Assembly (NCBI GenBank): GCA_013178045.1
Contig: JABLXP010000019.1
Location: 1 to 32,235, forward strand
DNA length: 32,235 bases
Direction of reading: 5' to 3'
Source of the DNA: Bacillota bacterium
Lineage (GTDB): Bacteria > Bacillota > Ch66
Shown here: piece after piece, positions 14,812-23,815 of the stretch
Layout: each line of letters begins with the position of its first letter
Position numbering within the stretch: position 1 is the stretch's first letter
Notes under the pieces: generated by a model
Told to the model about the DNA's origin: nothing
The model's input: the letters and a program-made list of their open reading frames with translations, nothing else
Database searches by the model: none
Program-made: the position numbers and the translations under genes

Positions 14812-15938
14812 TGATGAAGATCGCGATTGTGACCTTAACCCGCAGGGGGACGTCGGTTGGCTGTCGGCTGCGGGAAAGACTGGCGGTTCTGGGTGATGAG
14901 GTGGATGTCTATGTACCCATGAAAATTGTCCAACGCTATGCCAGCGTGACCGGTGATCGCCAGGTGAACCTGTATTCCTCTAACTTGACCCAACTGCTCG
15001 GGGAGATCTACCACCAGTATCAAGCGCTTATCTGCGTCATGGCGACCGGCCTTGTGGTCAGAGTAATCGCGCCCTTACTGCAGCATAAAACCACCGACCC
15101 ACCGGTAATTGTGGTTGATGAAGGGGCCCGCTTTGCCATCAGTCTGGTGGCCGGCCACTGGGGGGGTGGCAACCGGCTTACGGAAAGGGTGGCGGCCGAG
15201 CTTGGCGCCGTACCAGTAGTGACCACGGCCAGTGAAGTGCGGGGAAAAATTGCGGTTGATGTGCTGGCGCGCGAGTGGGGAGCTACCCTGGAACCGCTGG
15301 ATTGGCTTCCCGCGGTTAATGCCGCGCTGGTGAACGGAGAGGAACTGCCAATTTTTACTGACCTTGCCCTGCCTGACCAGCCGGCGAACTGGGCGACGGG
15401 CGGGTACCGTGTCTTTCCGCTGGCACAGTACCAACCGGAATCGGCTGACGAAGTGGTCCTGCTCACCAGTCAGAATGTGCCCTTGCCGCGAGGAGCGTAT
15501 CTTTTTGTGCGACCGCGGACGCTTGTCGCCGGCATCGGTTGTCGGCGGGGGGTTAGTCGGGCGGAGATCTTGGAAGCCGTCACGGCAGCGCTCAAGTTGG
15601 CCAACCGCAGCCGCCAGTCGTTGCGAAAACTGGCGACTATTGCCCTCAAAGCAGACGAGGCTGGTATCCTGGAGGCGGCTGCGGCGCTGGGGGTACCGAT
15701 TGAATTTTATCAACCCGATGACCTTGCTCGTGCCTGGGAAGAGGACTCGGGCTTGAGCAGGTCGCCAATGGTGAAAGACAAGATAGGAGTTGATGGAGTG
15801 TGCGAACCCGCCTGTTTACTGGGAACGGGGAACCCACGCTTGATCCTGCCCAAAACCCGTTTCCCCCGGGTGACGGTGGCCCTGGCCGAGGTAAGATCTG
15901 GGTGGTGGGAATCGGACCAGGGGATCTCGACCAGTTAA
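14811..15938 (+). CDS. cbiG: Cobalt-precorrin-5A hydrolase CbiG
   Basis: It opens the ring-A lactone of cobalt-precorrin-5A and releases the C2 unit as acetaldehyde, the step that makes anaerobic ring contraction possible. The protein (about 375 residues) has the N-terminal domain (IAIVTLTRRG), the central block ICVMATGLVVR and VIVVDEGARFAISLVAGHWGG, and the C-terminal domain with LVAGIGCRRG and EPACLLGTG. ATG 14811 overlaps the cbiF stop; ATG 14814 is equally possible. Its last 139 bases overlap the annotated start of cbiH in another frame, and conserved CbiG residues (up to about LILPKTRFPRVTVALAEV) lie in the overlap, so the C-terminus is genuine. Confidence 0.93.
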   Translation: MMKIAIVTLTRRGTSVGCRLRERLAVLGDEVDVYVPMKIVQRYASVTGDRQVNLYSSNLTQLLGEIYHQYQALICVMATGLVVRVIAPLLQHKTTDPPVIVVDEGARFAISLVAGHWGGGNRLTERVAAELGAVPVVTTASEVRGKIAVDVLAREWGATLEPLDWLPAVNAALVNGEELPIFTDLALPDQPANWATGGYRVFPLAQYQPESADEVVLLTSQNVPLPRGAYLFVRPRTLVAGIGCRRGVSRAEILEAVTAALKLANRSRQSLRKLATIALKADEAGILEAAAALGVPIEFYQPDDLARAWEEDSGLSRSPMVKDKIGVDGVCEPACLLGTGNPRLILPKTRFPRVTVALAEVRSGWWESDQGISTS

Positions 15939-16615
15939 CCTATCAGGCCCGGTCTGTCCTGGAAGAGGTGGAGGTGATTATCGGTTACCGACCTTATCTG
16001 GATCTCATCGCCCCCTTGATTGTCCGGCAGACCTTGATTGCTTCCGGCATGACCCAGGAAGTCGAACGATGCCAGCAGGCGGTCGCGCTGGCCCGGGCGG
16101 GGAAAAGTGTGGCTGTGGTCAGTAGTGGCGATCCGGGGGTGTACGGCATGGCGGGCCTGGTCCTGGAGTTGTTAGGGACCGACCCGGATATCCCAGTAGA
16201 GATTGTGGGGGGATTGACAGCCGCGCAAGCCGCTGCTGCTTGCCTCGGTGCTCCATTGATGAATGACTTTGCCGTCCTCAGTTTGAGCGACCGGTTGAAT
16301 CCGTGGGAGTGCATCATAAAAAAGGTCGAACTGGCGGCGCTGGCTGACTTGGTCCTGGTGCTGTATAACCCCAAAAGTAAAACCCGGGTACGGCAGATTG
16401 ATGAGGTCCAGCAGGTGCTGTTGCGGCACCGTGCCCCCGTCACCCCGGTAGGGATTGTTCGAAACGCCAAGCGGGGAGAAAGTCAGGTGACCCTGACTAA
16501 TCTGGCTGAGTTCACCACCGAGCCCATTGATATGTTTTGTACGGTTATTATCGGTAATTCGCAGACACGGGTGCTGGGGAAGTGGCTGGTTACACCCCGG
16601 GGTTACGCGCTATGA
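15800..16615 (+). CDS. cbiH: Cobalt-precorrin-3 / precorrin-3B C17-methyltransferase CbiH
   Basis: It methylates C17 and drives ring contraction in the anaerobic pathway. The conserved tetrapyrrole methylase begins at about residue 32 (GKIWVVGIGPGDLDQLT) and contains VIIGYRPYLDL, VVSSGDPGVYGMAG, VGGLTAAQAAAA, and the family-typical LVLYNPKSKTR. The only in-frame start giving the full domain is GTG 15800, with AGGAG about 11 bases upstream. This adds some 30 Gly/Pro-rich residues encoded on top of the cbiG 3′ end. A GTG near 15901 would cut into the first beta strand. The extension may be non-functional or may be produced as written. Confidence 0.9.
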   Translation: MRTRLFTGNGEPTLDPAQNPFPPGDGGPGRGKIWVVGIGPGDLDQLTYQARSVLEEVEVIIGYRPYLDLIAPLIVRQTLIASGMTQEVERCQQAVALARAGKSVAVVSSGDPGVYGMAGLVLELLGTDPDIPVEIVGGLTAAQAAAACLGAPLMNDFAVLSLSDRLNPWECIIKKVELAALADLVLVLYNPKSKTRVRQIDEVQQVLLRHRAPVTPVGIVRNAKRGESQVTLTNLAEFTTEPIDMFCTVIIGNSQTRVLGKWLVTPRGYAL

Positions 16616-17409
16616 TCCTGGTCATCGCTGGGACGCTTGAGGGACGGGAGGTGGCCACCTGTCTCAGCCAGGCGGGATACGCGGTGCTGGCCACGACGAC
16701 CACTGAGTATGGCGCAAAATTGATTGGCCCCGGTGACTTTCTGGAGGTCAGGGCGGAGGGCTTGACCCCTGAAGGATTGACGGAATTGGTTCAGGAACGG
16801 GGGATCAGGTTGGTCGTCGATGCCAGTCACCCCTTCGCGACGGCGGTTTCCCATTTAGCTGTGGAGGTCTGCCGCCAGCTGGGGATTGGTTACCTGCGCC
16901 TGGAGCGGCCGTCGTCTTGTTTGCCGGCGCATCCACTAATTTATCGAGTGTGTTCGTGGACAGCGGCGGTGGAACTGGCCGGCCAGTTGGGCGACACCAT
17001 CTTTTTAACGATCGGTACCCGGCACCTGGCTGACTTTATGACCGGTACTCGCGCCGGTAAACGCCTGGTTGTGCGTGTTTTGCCCAATGCCGAAGCCATC
17101 CGGACCTGCGCGGAACTGGGCATTCCCGGTTCAGATATTATCGCCATGCAGGGGCCGTTTAGCCGGGAATTAAATCGGGCCATCTTTCAAGCTTACGGGG
17201 CCGACGTCATCGTGACCAAGGAGAGTGGCGACGCGGGTGGCGTGGAGAGCAAAGTAAGCGCGGCTCTAGATTTAGGGCTCCCTGTTGTTGTTGTCAACCG
17301 ACCGGCCCTGAATTACCCTCACGTGGTCTATTCAGTGCCGGCGGTTTTAGAATGGTTAAGGAGAAGTGAACAGGATGAAGACTGCAGTGGTGGTTCTCGG
17401 TCACGGTAG
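16612..17409 (+). CDS. cbiJ: Cobalt-precorrin-6A reductase CbiJ/CobK
   Basis: NAD(P)H-dependent reduction of the macrocycle of cobalt-precorrin-6A. It starts MILVIAGTLEGREVA, the nucleotide-binding motif of the family, and contains VVDASHPFATAVS and FLTIGTRHLADF, both characteristic of CobK/CbiJ; IAMQGPFSRELN is also diagnostic. ATG 16612 overlaps the cbiH stop (ATGA). A GTG at 16582 is in frame, but the extra residues do not look conserved. Length is 265 residues. The 3′ end overlaps cbiX by 35 bases. Confidence 0.93.
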   Translation: MILVIAGTLEGREVATCLSQAGYAVLATTTTEYGAKLIGPGDFLEVRAEGLTPEGLTELVQERGIRLVVDASHPFATAVSHLAVEVCRQLGIGYLRLERPSSCLPAHPLIYRVCSWTAAVELAGQLGDTIFLTIGTRHLADFMTGTRAGKRLVVRVLPNAEAIRTCAELGIPGSDIIAMQGPFSRELNRAIFQAYGADVIVTKESGDAGGVESKVSAALDLGLPVVVVNRPALNYPHVVYSVPAVLEWLRRSEQDEDCSGGSRSR

Positions 17410-17740
17410 CCGGGCCGAGGAGGCGAACCAGGGCCTGCGGGACCTGGCGGTGATGATCAAAGAAATGAGCCGGTTTGAGCTGGTTGTGCCGGCTTTCCTG
17501 GGCCACGGGCAACCAAATCTACCTGCGGTTCTAACGCAATTAGCGTCTGATGGGGCCGAACGGATTATTGTCGTACCGATCTTTCTTTTTCGCGGGGTGC
17601 ATATGTCGCAAGACATTCCCGAGGAAATCGCTCAGGTGCAGGCAGCCCTGCCCCACGTCCAGATCATCTTCGCCAGGCACCTGGGGCCGGATCCACGCCT
17701 GGCCGCGCTGGCCTGTGACCGGATTTGGGAGGTGATCTAG
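17375..17740 (+). CDS. cbiX: Sirohydrochlorin cobaltochelatase CbiX, short form
   Basis: It inserts Co(II) into sirohydrochlorin, the entry step of the anaerobic pathway. The single-domain 121-residue form corresponds to CbiX-small, which works as a homodimer. The metal-binding His residues are His10 in VVLGHGSR and His76 in FRGVHMSQDIP. ATG 17375 has AAGGAGAAG 8 bases upstream, within the end of cbiJ. No histidine-rich tail or Fe-S motif is present. SirB ferrochelatases look similar, but gene context makes cobalt the likely metal. Confidence 0.92.
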   Translation: MKTAVVVLGHGSRAEEANQGLRDLAVMIKEMSRFELVVPAFLGHGQPNLPAVLTQLASDGAERIIVVPIFLFRGVHMSQDIPEEIAQVQAALPHVQIIFARHLGPDPRLAALACDRIWEVI

Positions 17741-18391
17741 ATGGACGCGTTGGCTCATTTTTACACCAATCCACAGGAAATAGAACAGCGCAGCATGCAG
17801 ATCATTGATGAGCTGCTGGGGGAGCGGGGCTGGTCGAAGGCCGAGGCGGCGCTGATTAAAAGGGTGGTCCATACCACCGGTGACCCGAGCCTGGCGGAAG
17901 CGGTTGTGTGGCATCCCCAGGCGCTGACCGTCGGGGTAGCAGCCATCCGCCAGGGGGTGGTGGTGATTACGGACGTGGAAATGGTCAGAGCCGGGATCAA
18001 CCAGCGCCGTTTAAGCGATTGGGGCGGCCGGGTGGAGTGCTTCATCCAGGAAAAAGAGGTCACGCGCAGGGCCCAGGAACTGGGACAAACCCGGGCGATG
18101 CTGGCCATGCGTCTCCACCAGGAGCTGTTGTGGGGCAATGTGGTGGTCATTGGCAACGCGCCTACCGCCCTGGTCGAAGTTCTGCGCCTGTCTCGGGAAA
18201 CAGGAAAGAGACCGGCCCTGATCATTGGGACGCCGGTGGGCTTCGTTGGCGCGGCGGAGGCCAAGGAAATTTTATGCAGCCAGGAGATCCCCTTTATTAC
18301 CCTCATAGGCACGCGGGGTGGCAGCAATATCGCGGCCTCGATAGTGAATGCCCTGATTGCTCTGGCCGGAGAGGAAGACGGCTTATGCTGA
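17741..18391 (+). CDS. cbiC: Cobalt-precorrin-8 methylmutase CbiC
   Basis: It moves the methyl group from C11 to C12 to form cobyrinic acid. The 216-residue protein has the catalytic His44 in KRVVHTTGDPSLAE, and the family block GVVVITDVEMVRAGI. The C-terminus contains IGTPVGFVGAAEAKE and LIGTRGGSNIAASIVNAL, all typical of CobH/CbiC. ATG 17741 starts immediately after the cbiX stop, and the 3′ end overlaps the cbiA ATG by 7 bases. Confidence 0.95.
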   Translation: MDALAHFYTNPQEIEQRSMQIIDELLGERGWSKAEAALIKRVVHTTGDPSLAEAVVWHPQALTVGVAAIRQGVVVITDVEMVRAGINQRRLSDWGGRVECFIQEKEVTRRAQELGQTRAMLAMRLHQELLWGNVVVIGNAPTALVEVLRLSRETGKRPALIIGTPVGFVGAAEAKEILCSQEIPFITLIGTRGGSNIAASIVNALIALAGEEDGLC

Positions 18392-19776
18392 TCCCGCGCC
18401 TACTCATCGCTGGCACCCACAGCGGGGTCGGCAAAACCACCTTAGCCACGGGAGTCATGGCTGCCCTGGCGAACCAGGGTTACCGCGTGCAAGGCTTTAA
18501 AGTTGGTCCCGATTACATTGATCCTGGCTATCATGCCCTGGCGACCGGTCGGGCGCCACGGAACCTGGACGTGTGGTTGCTGGGGGAAGACCAGGTGGCC
18601 CGGCAGTTTGTGCGGGGGGCCCAGGGAGCAGACCTGGCCATTGTCGAAGGGGTAATGGGTCTTTTTGATGGTATCCAGGCGACCCGCGGGGTGGGCAGTT
18701 CCGCTCATGTGGCCCGACTGCTCAGGCTCCCGGTGATTCTGGTTATTGATGGCAGCGGCCAGGCCCGCAGCGCGGCCGCCCTGGTGCACGGATTTGCCAC
18801 TTTTGACCCCACGATTGATCTGGTCGGGGTGATTATCAACCAGACAAGGAGTCGAGCTCATTGTCAGGGGTTAAAGACCGCCATTGAAGAGGAAGTCGGG
18901 CTCCCGGTCCTGGGGACAGTGCCGTTGGATCAGGAGCTTAACCTGGCTGAGCGACACCTCGGGTTGATTCCCGCGGTAGAGCGCGGCTGCCGCGGGGAGG
19001 ATAACCGCGCGTATATCAAGCATTTAGGGCAAATGGTAAGCGAACACCTCGCGCTGGACCAACTGGTTGCCCTGGCGGAAGCAGCACCCGCGCTTGACTT
19101 AGGGCCGAGTGAGGAACTACCAGTAACGCCGTGCTTTAATGTCTCGCTAGCGGTGGCCAGAGATGAATCCTTCCATTTTTATTACCAGGATGCCCTGGAG
19201 ACCCTGGAAACTCTGGGGGCCCGCCTGGTTGAGTTCAGTCCCTTAAAGGATGAGGTGCTGCCGGCCGGGGTTGATGGTTTGTATATCGGTGGTGGTTTCC
19301 CAGAAATGTTTATCGTTGAACTGACACGAAATGTTCGCTTAATGGAGAGCATCCGGCGGTTTTGGGCGATGGGAAAACCGATTTATGCTGAATGTGGTGG
19401 TCTAATGTATTTGTGCGAGCGGATCATCGACCTGAACGGAGACACCCATGCCGGGGTAGGCCTGGTGCCGGCCATAAGCCGCATGACCGAGCGACTGGCT
19501 GGTCTGGGGTACCGGGAAGGCCGGCTGCTTCGGTCGACGGTCATTGGGGAGCCTGGCACGGTGGTTCGCGGCCACGAGTTTCATTACTCGGTGGTAGATT
19601 ATCATGACCAGTCACCCGCGTATCAACTATACACCGCCACCGGGGAAAAACGGAGCGTGGAAGGTTACGCGAAAGGCCACCTGTTGGCTTCATACCTGCA
19701 TCTTAATTTTGCCGGTAATCCTCAGCTGGCGGATAATTTTCTTCGGTGGTGTGCGGCGGGTCCGGCGGGAACATAG
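18385..19776 (+). CDS. cbiA: Cobyrinic acid a,c-diamide synthase CbiA
   Basis: ATP- and glutamine-dependent amidation of the a and c side chains. The N-terminal P-loop domain has AGTHSGVGKTT (residues 9-19) and KVGPDYIDPGYH. The C-terminal class I glutaminase-like domain has IGGGFPEMF and nucleophile Cys337 in YAECGGLMYLCE, with a GHEFHYS region near the end. ATG 18385 is the true start (463 residues); the frame stays open upstream to 17908, but that part lies antiphase over cbiC and is not coding. Confidence 0.95.
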   Translation: MLIPRLLIAGTHSGVGKTTLATGVMAALANQGYRVQGFKVGPDYIDPGYHALATGRAPRNLDVWLLGEDQVARQFVRGAQGADLAIVEGVMGLFDGIQATRGVGSSAHVARLLRLPVILVIDGSGQARSAAALVHGFATFDPTIDLVGVIINQTRSRAHCQGLKTAIEEEVGLPVLGTVPLDQELNLAERHLGLIPAVERGCRGEDNRAYIKHLGQMVSEHLALDQLVALAEAAPALDLGPSEELPVTPCFNVSLAVARDESFHFYYQDALETLETLGARLVEFSPLKDEVLPAGVDGLYIGGGFPEMFIVELTRNVRLMESIRRFWAMGKPIYAECGGLMYLCERIIDLNGDTHAGVGLVPAISRMTERLAGLGYREGRLLRSTVIGEPGTVVRGHEFHYSVVDYHDQSPAYQLYTATGEKRSVEGYAKGHLLASYLHLNFAGNPQLADNFLRWCAAGPAGT

Positions 19777-19791
19777 TTGGGGGGAATGACA

Positions 19792-20412
19792 GTGAGAGGA
19801 AAGCTGATTTTTGTGACTGGCGGCGCCCGCAGTGGGAAAAGCCGGTGGGCAGAGGAACTGATCGGCCGACTGGGCAACCGGGTGGCTTATCTGGCTACTT
19901 GTGTACCTCGAGACGAGGAAATGATCGCGCGGGTGAAGATTCACCAGCAGCGCCGGCCAGCGCAGTGGGTGACGGTGGAGGAACCGCTGGAGGTGGCTCG
20001 CGCCGTCCAGCGGGTGGCTGATGAGGTAGAGGCGATTCTGATTGATTGTCTGACTTTGTGGCTGACTAACCTCCTGCTGGATGCTTACCCCGAACTGGAT
20101 CGGGCGGATCTTGCTCAGATCGCCGACCTTAACCTGGAAGAAATAGAAAATTCAGTCCTGGGCCGGGTGACTGAATTAGTCCAAGCGGCCAAACAGAGTT
20201 CAGCGCAAGTGGTTATGGTTTCTAACGAGGTTGGGCTGGGGATCGTGCCTGGCTACCCACTGGGCCGACTGTATCGCGACCTGTTGGGACGAGCTAATCA
20301 GATGGTGGCTGCCGCAGCAGACGAAGTCTATCTGGTGGTGGCTGGCATCCCGCTCGAGATCAAGCACCTGGACGCCCGGCAAAATGGTGAACAAGGAGGT
20401 CGAAACGTTTGA
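19792..20412 (+). CDS. cobU: Adenosylcobinamide kinase / adenosylcobinamide-phosphate guanylyltransferase CobU
   Basis: A bifunctional nucleotide-loop enzyme that phosphorylates adenosylcobinamide and transfers GMP to it. The P-loop is GGARSGKS (residues 10-17), followed by the guanylylation region KIHQQRRP with its His. Further markers are LIDCLTLWLTNLL and VSNEVGLGIVP, near-invariant in CobU. GTG 19792 is preferred because GGGGGGA (19779-19785) is 6 bases upstream; ATG 19786 would leave no spacer, and TTG 19777 would lie ahead of it. The 3′ end overlaps cobQ by 4 bases. Confidence 0.94.
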   Translation: MRGKLIFVTGGARSGKSRWAEELIGRLGNRVAYLATCVPRDEEMIARVKIHQQRRPAQWVTVEEPLEVARAVQRVADEVEAILIDCLTLWLTNLLLDAYPELDRADLAQIADLNLEEIENSVLGRVTELVQAAKQSSAQVVMVSNEVGLGIVPGYPLGRLYRDLLGRANQMVAAAADEVYLVVAGIPLEIKHLDARQNGEQGGRNV

Positions 20413-21965
20413 CAGCCAGAGCGATTATGATCCAGGGGACCTCATCCCATGTAGGTAAAAGCGTTGTCTGTACGGCCCTGTGCCGAATTTTTAAACAGGA
20501 CGGGTACCGGGTCACCCCGTTTAAATCGCAAAACATGGCTCTGAATTCGTATGTTACCCCTGAAGGGGGAGAGATCGGTCGGGCGCAGGGAGTCCAGGCG
20601 GAAGCGGCCGGCGTTCCTGCCAGCGTCCTCATGAATCCCATCTTACTCAAACCCAAAGCTGATCAGGTGGCTCAGGTGGTGGTGCTCGGGCGGCCAGTGG
20701 CAGATATGAGTGCCCAGAACTACCGGCATGAATACCTTCCCCAAGCGATCACAATCGTGAAGCACGCTCTGGAAGAACTCAGTCGCCAGTACCAGGTGGT
20801 TGTCATCGAAGGGGCCGGCAGTCCGGCTGAGGTCAATCTCAAGGACCAGGATATCGCCAATATGAAGGTGGCTGAATTAGCAGATGCACCTGTGCTCCTG
20901 GTAGCGGATATTGACCGGGGCGGAGTGTTTGCCTCTCTGGTAGGGACCATGGAACTGCTGACGTCAACCGAACGTGACCGGGTGGCTGGTTTCATTATTA
21001 ACAAGTTTCGCGGTGATTTAAGTCTACTCAAACCAGGGCTGGACTGGCTGGAACAGCGGACGGGAAAACCGGTTCTGGGGGTAATTCCTTACACCCGCGT
21101 GGAAATTGAAGAAGAAGATTCGGTCGCCCTGGAAGAACTGGCTGCGGGGCGACAGCGCGGTAGGGTTGACCAGCCGGGGCGAGAAGAGGGAAATATCGAC
21201 ATTGCAGTGATTATGCTACCCCGGATTTCTAATTTCACTGACTTTGACCCTCTTTTTCGGGAACCGCAAACCAGGGTACGGTACGTCCAGCGTCGAGATG
21301 AACTGGGCGAACCCGATGTAATCATTCTTCCCGGCACGAAGAATACCGCCCTTGACCTGCTCTACCTCAGGGAGAGCGGCCTGGCTGAGGCAATTGTGAC
21401 CAGAGCGGAAACCGGGGGTATGGTGGTTGGCATCTGCGGCGGGTATCAGATGCTAGGCAAATGGTTACATGACCCTGAGCTGGTGGAATCGGACCACGCC
21501 AAACTGCCTGGTCTAGGTTTGCTGGATGTTGAAACCGTCTTTGCCCGGGAAAAGGTCACCCATCAGGTCAAGGCGCGAGTAGTGAGTGGGCTAAGCGGCT
21601 GGTCCGCATTGGCTGGCCAGCGGCTGACGGGTTACGAAATCCATATGGGCAAAACAACTTTGGGCCCCATGGCGCAAAACCTGTGTCTCATTGAGGAACG
21701 CTCAGGGAAAACGGTGCACGAAACGGATGGGTCAGTGGGCCTGGATGGTCGCGTGATGGGAACGTATATCCACGGGCTGTTTGACCAACCCGAGTTTCGG
21801 CGGCGATGGTTAAACACGTTGCGGATGCGCAAAGGGTGGACGCCGGTGGAGGGCGAGGTTGATTTAGATTATCGTCAGCTCAAGGAAGACCGTTACGATC
21901 GGCTGGCGGCATTTTTTCGAGAACACCTCGACCTGAAGCGAATCTATGACTTGCTCGGTTTGTAG
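20409..21965 (+). CDS. cobQ: Cobyric acid synthase CobQ/CbiP
   Basis: It amidates side chains b, d, e and g of adenosylcobyrinic acid diamide. The N-terminal ATP-binding domain opens IMIQGTSSHVGKS and has FKSQNMALNSYVT. The C-terminal glutaminase domain carries Cys343 in VGICGGYQMLG and the catalytic His in YIHGLFDQP. Length (518) is normal. Start TTG 20409 overlaps the cobU stop and has AAGGAGGTCG 8 bases upstream. Confidence 0.95.
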   Translation: MTARAIMIQGTSSHVGKSVVCTALCRIFKQDGYRVTPFKSQNMALNSYVTPEGGEIGRAQGVQAEAAGVPASVLMNPILLKPKADQVAQVVVLGRPVADMSAQNYRHEYLPQAITIVKHALEELSRQYQVVVIEGAGSPAEVNLKDQDIANMKVAELADAPVLLVADIDRGGVFASLVGTMELLTSTERDRVAGFIINKFRGDLSLLKPGLDWLEQRTGKPVLGVIPYTRVEIEEEDSVALEELAAGRQRGRVDQPGREEGNIDIAVIMLPRISNFTDFDPLFREPQTRVRYVQRRDELGEPDVIILPGTKNTALDLLYLRESGLAEAIVTRAETGGMVVGICGGYQMLGKWLHDPELVESDHAKLPGLGLLDVETVFAREKVTHQVKARVVSGLSGWSALAGQRLTGYEIHMGKTTLGPMAQNLCLIEERSGKTVHETDGSVGLDGRVMGTYIHGLFDQPEFRRRWLNTLRMRKGWTPVEGEVDLDYRQLKEDRYDRLAAFFREHLDLKRIYDLLGL

Positions 21966-21994
21966 TTTGATTTAGAGATGAGGCTTCTTTTGAC

Positions 21995-22942
21995 ATGGCA
22001 ATACAAATTGTGCTGGCTTTTGTCCTGGATTTGTTAATCGGTGATCCCCGTGTTCTCCCGCATCCGGTAGTCATGATCGGTGGCGCAATTACCTGGCTGG
22101 AAGGGTGGTTGCGTCGATTCGGTCGTAAACCTTGGCAGGAGCGGTTGGCGGGCGTGGTTTTGACCGGGCTGGTGGTGAGCGGCACGTATTGGCTGGCTTT
22201 CACCCTGCTGCGTCTGGCTAACCAGCTTCACCCCTGGCTGGGGTGGGGGCTTTCCCTCTGGCTATTGGCGACGACGTTGGCGACAAAGAGTCTGGCCCAG
22301 GCCGGCCTGAACATCTACCAGCCGCTGGTGGCGGGGGATCTGGAGCGGGCGCGGAAATGTTTGTCCTGGGTGGTGGGTCGGGACACGGTTGACCTGCCGC
22401 CCGAAGAAATCGTCCGCGGCGCGGTGGAAACGGTCGCGGAGAATACGGCAGATGGGGTGATCGCGCCTATTTTTTACGCCTGTTTGGGGGGAGCCCCGCT
22501 GGCGTTGGCCTACAAAGCAGTTAACACCCTCGATTCCATGGTGGGTTACCGTAATGAGCGGTATCGTTATTTCGGCTGGGCTTCGGCCAGACTGGATGAC
22601 CTGGCCAACCTCATCCCGGCCCGCCTGACTGCTGCCTTACTGACTATCGCCGCCTGGATCTGTGGTCAGGATGGTCGTGAGGCCTGGCGGTTAACCTGGC
22701 GCGATGCTCGGCGGCATCCCAGCCCGAACAGCGGTTATCCGGAAGCAGCTGTGGCCGGCGCGCTGGGAATCAGACTGGGTGGTTGGAACAGTTACGGCGG
22801 GGTGCCTTCTTTTCGTCCCTACCTGGGCGATCCCCGACGGCCAATCGTACCATCAGATATTCTGGCGGCAGTCAGCATGATGCGGGTGGCGGCCTGGCTC
22901 GGCGTCGCGATGGGCGCTGCCTGGTGCTGGTGGGTGAACTAG
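21995..22942 (+). CDS. cbiB: Adenosylcobinamide-phosphate synthase CbiB
   Basis: A membrane enzyme that condenses adenosylcobyric acid with aminopropanol phosphate (or aminopropanol). The 315-residue protein has several hydrophobic helices. Family signatures include LLIGDPRVLPHPVVMIG near the N-terminus, VETVAENTADGVIAPIFYA in the middle, YKAVNTLDSMVGYRNERY, and SPNSGYPEAAVAGALG. It corresponds to CobD in the Pseudomonas naming scheme. It begins 29 bases after cobQ; the binding site (GAGG) is weak. Confidence 0.94.
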   Translation: MAIQIVLAFVLDLLIGDPRVLPHPVVMIGGAITWLEGWLRRFGRKPWQERLAGVVLTGLVVSGTYWLAFTLLRLANQLHPWLGWGLSLWLLATTLATKSLAQAGLNIYQPLVAGDLERARKCLSWVVGRDTVDLPPEEIVRGAVETVAENTADGVIAPIFYACLGGAPLALAYKAVNTLDSMVGYRNERYRYFGWASARLDDLANLIPARLTAALLTIAAWICGQDGREAWRLTWRDARRHPSPNSGYPEAAVAGALGIRLGGWNSYGGVPSFRPYLGDPRRPIVPSDILAAVSMMRVAAWLGVAMGAAWCWWVN

Positions 22943-22983
22943 GCGAGCGGGTTAATATTAAAATAAAAAGAGGACGGAGAGCT

Positions 22984-23733
22984 ATGCTGCGCAGAACACT
23001 CATCGCTCTACAACTGTTAACCAGAATCCCGGTCACGGTCACGGGTGAACTAGCCCCGGCGGATTTAGGCAAATCGGCGGCAGCTTTTCCAATTGTCGGC
23101 GTCTTGATTGGAATGATTCTCAGTGGTGTCTATATCCTGACAGACAAAATATTTCCCTCTGATGTGGCGGTAGCGTTGGTTTTAGTCACCATGGTGCTGG
23201 TCACCGGCGGACTGCACGTTGATGGCTTGATGGATACCGCTGACGGGATCGGCAGTGGTCGAAGTCGGGAAAGAATGTTGGAGATCATGCGGGACAGCCG
23301 GGTGGGTTCAATGGGGGTGATGGCGGCCGGCCTGGTCTACCTCCTTAAATTTGTCCTGCTCGGCGCCATCCCGGCCGGGCTGGTCGGGACCAGTCTCCTT
23401 GGGGTGCCGGTCTTGAGCCGTTGGGCCATGGTGGTTGCTATATATTCGTACCCCTATGCTCGCTCGGGTCCAGGCACTGGCAAACCGTTTGCTGACTACG
23501 TTAGCTGGCAAGAACTGCTTGTTGCCACGGTGATTACCCTGGCTGTGATTGGTTGGCTCTGGCGCTGGCCGGGATTGCTGGCGGCCGCCGTTACTTTTGG
23601 GGTGACTAGTTCGCTGGCTTTCTTTCTCAATTCCAGACTCGGCGGGTTAACGGGTGACTGTTACGGGGCAGTCAATGAACTGGTGGAAGTGACGGTTTTG
23701 TTGGTGCTGGTGGCCCGGGCGACCAGCGGCTGA
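22984..23733 (+). CDS. cobS: Adenosylcobinamide-GDP ribazoletransferase (cobalamin synthase) CobS
   Basis: An integral-membrane enzyme that joins adenosylcobinamide-GDP to alpha-ribazole or its phosphate, completing the cobalamin nucleotide loop. The 249-residue protein has the metal-binding DGLMDTADGIGSGRSRERM (about 79-97) and IMRDSRVGSMG that define the family, plus several hydrophobic helices. ATG 22984 (MLRRTLIALQLLTRIPV) is the start: GAGGACGGAGA precedes it, and the reading frame further upstream overlies cbiB. Confidence 0.94.
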   Translation: MLRRTLIALQLLTRIPVTVTGELAPADLGKSAAAFPIVGVLIGMILSGVYILTDKIFPSDVAVALVLVTMVLVTGGLHVDGLMDTADGIGSGRSRERMLEIMRDSRVGSMGVMAAGLVYLLKFVLLGAIPAGLVGTSLLGVPVLSRWAMVVAIYSYPYARSGPGTGKPFADYVSWQELLVATVITLAVIGWLWRWPGLLAAAVTFGVTSSLAFFLNSRLGGLTGDCYGAVNELVEVTVLLVLVARATSG

Positions 23734-23745
23734 TAGGGGGAGTTC

Positions 23746-23774
23746 TTGCCAGATCTTTGGTCTGATGGTATGAT
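23746..23774 (+). promoter_or_regulatory. Candidate internal promoter before cobD
   Basis: TTGCCA (23746-23751) and TATGAT (23769-23774) are 17 bp apart, in the 82-base gap between cobS and cobD. If active, it would let cobD, cobC and the downstream gene escape the distant riboswitch. It was found by eye only. Confidence 0.4.
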
Positions 23775-23815
23775 GAAGCCGGGTGCCCAGTTGGGCCGGC
23801 GGAAAGGAGCGGGAA

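Noticed and set aside
15701-15837. Possible frameshift fusing cbiG and cbiH
   Set aside because: Both proteins keep their conserved domain ends in their own frames, so an overlap explains the sequence without a frameshift.
17908-18384. A long open frame upstream of cbiA that could extend it by about 159 residues
   Set aside because: It lies in a different frame over the well-conserved cbiC gene, its translation is low-complexity Gly/Arg/Pro-rich, and the CbiA family begins at the ATG at 18385.
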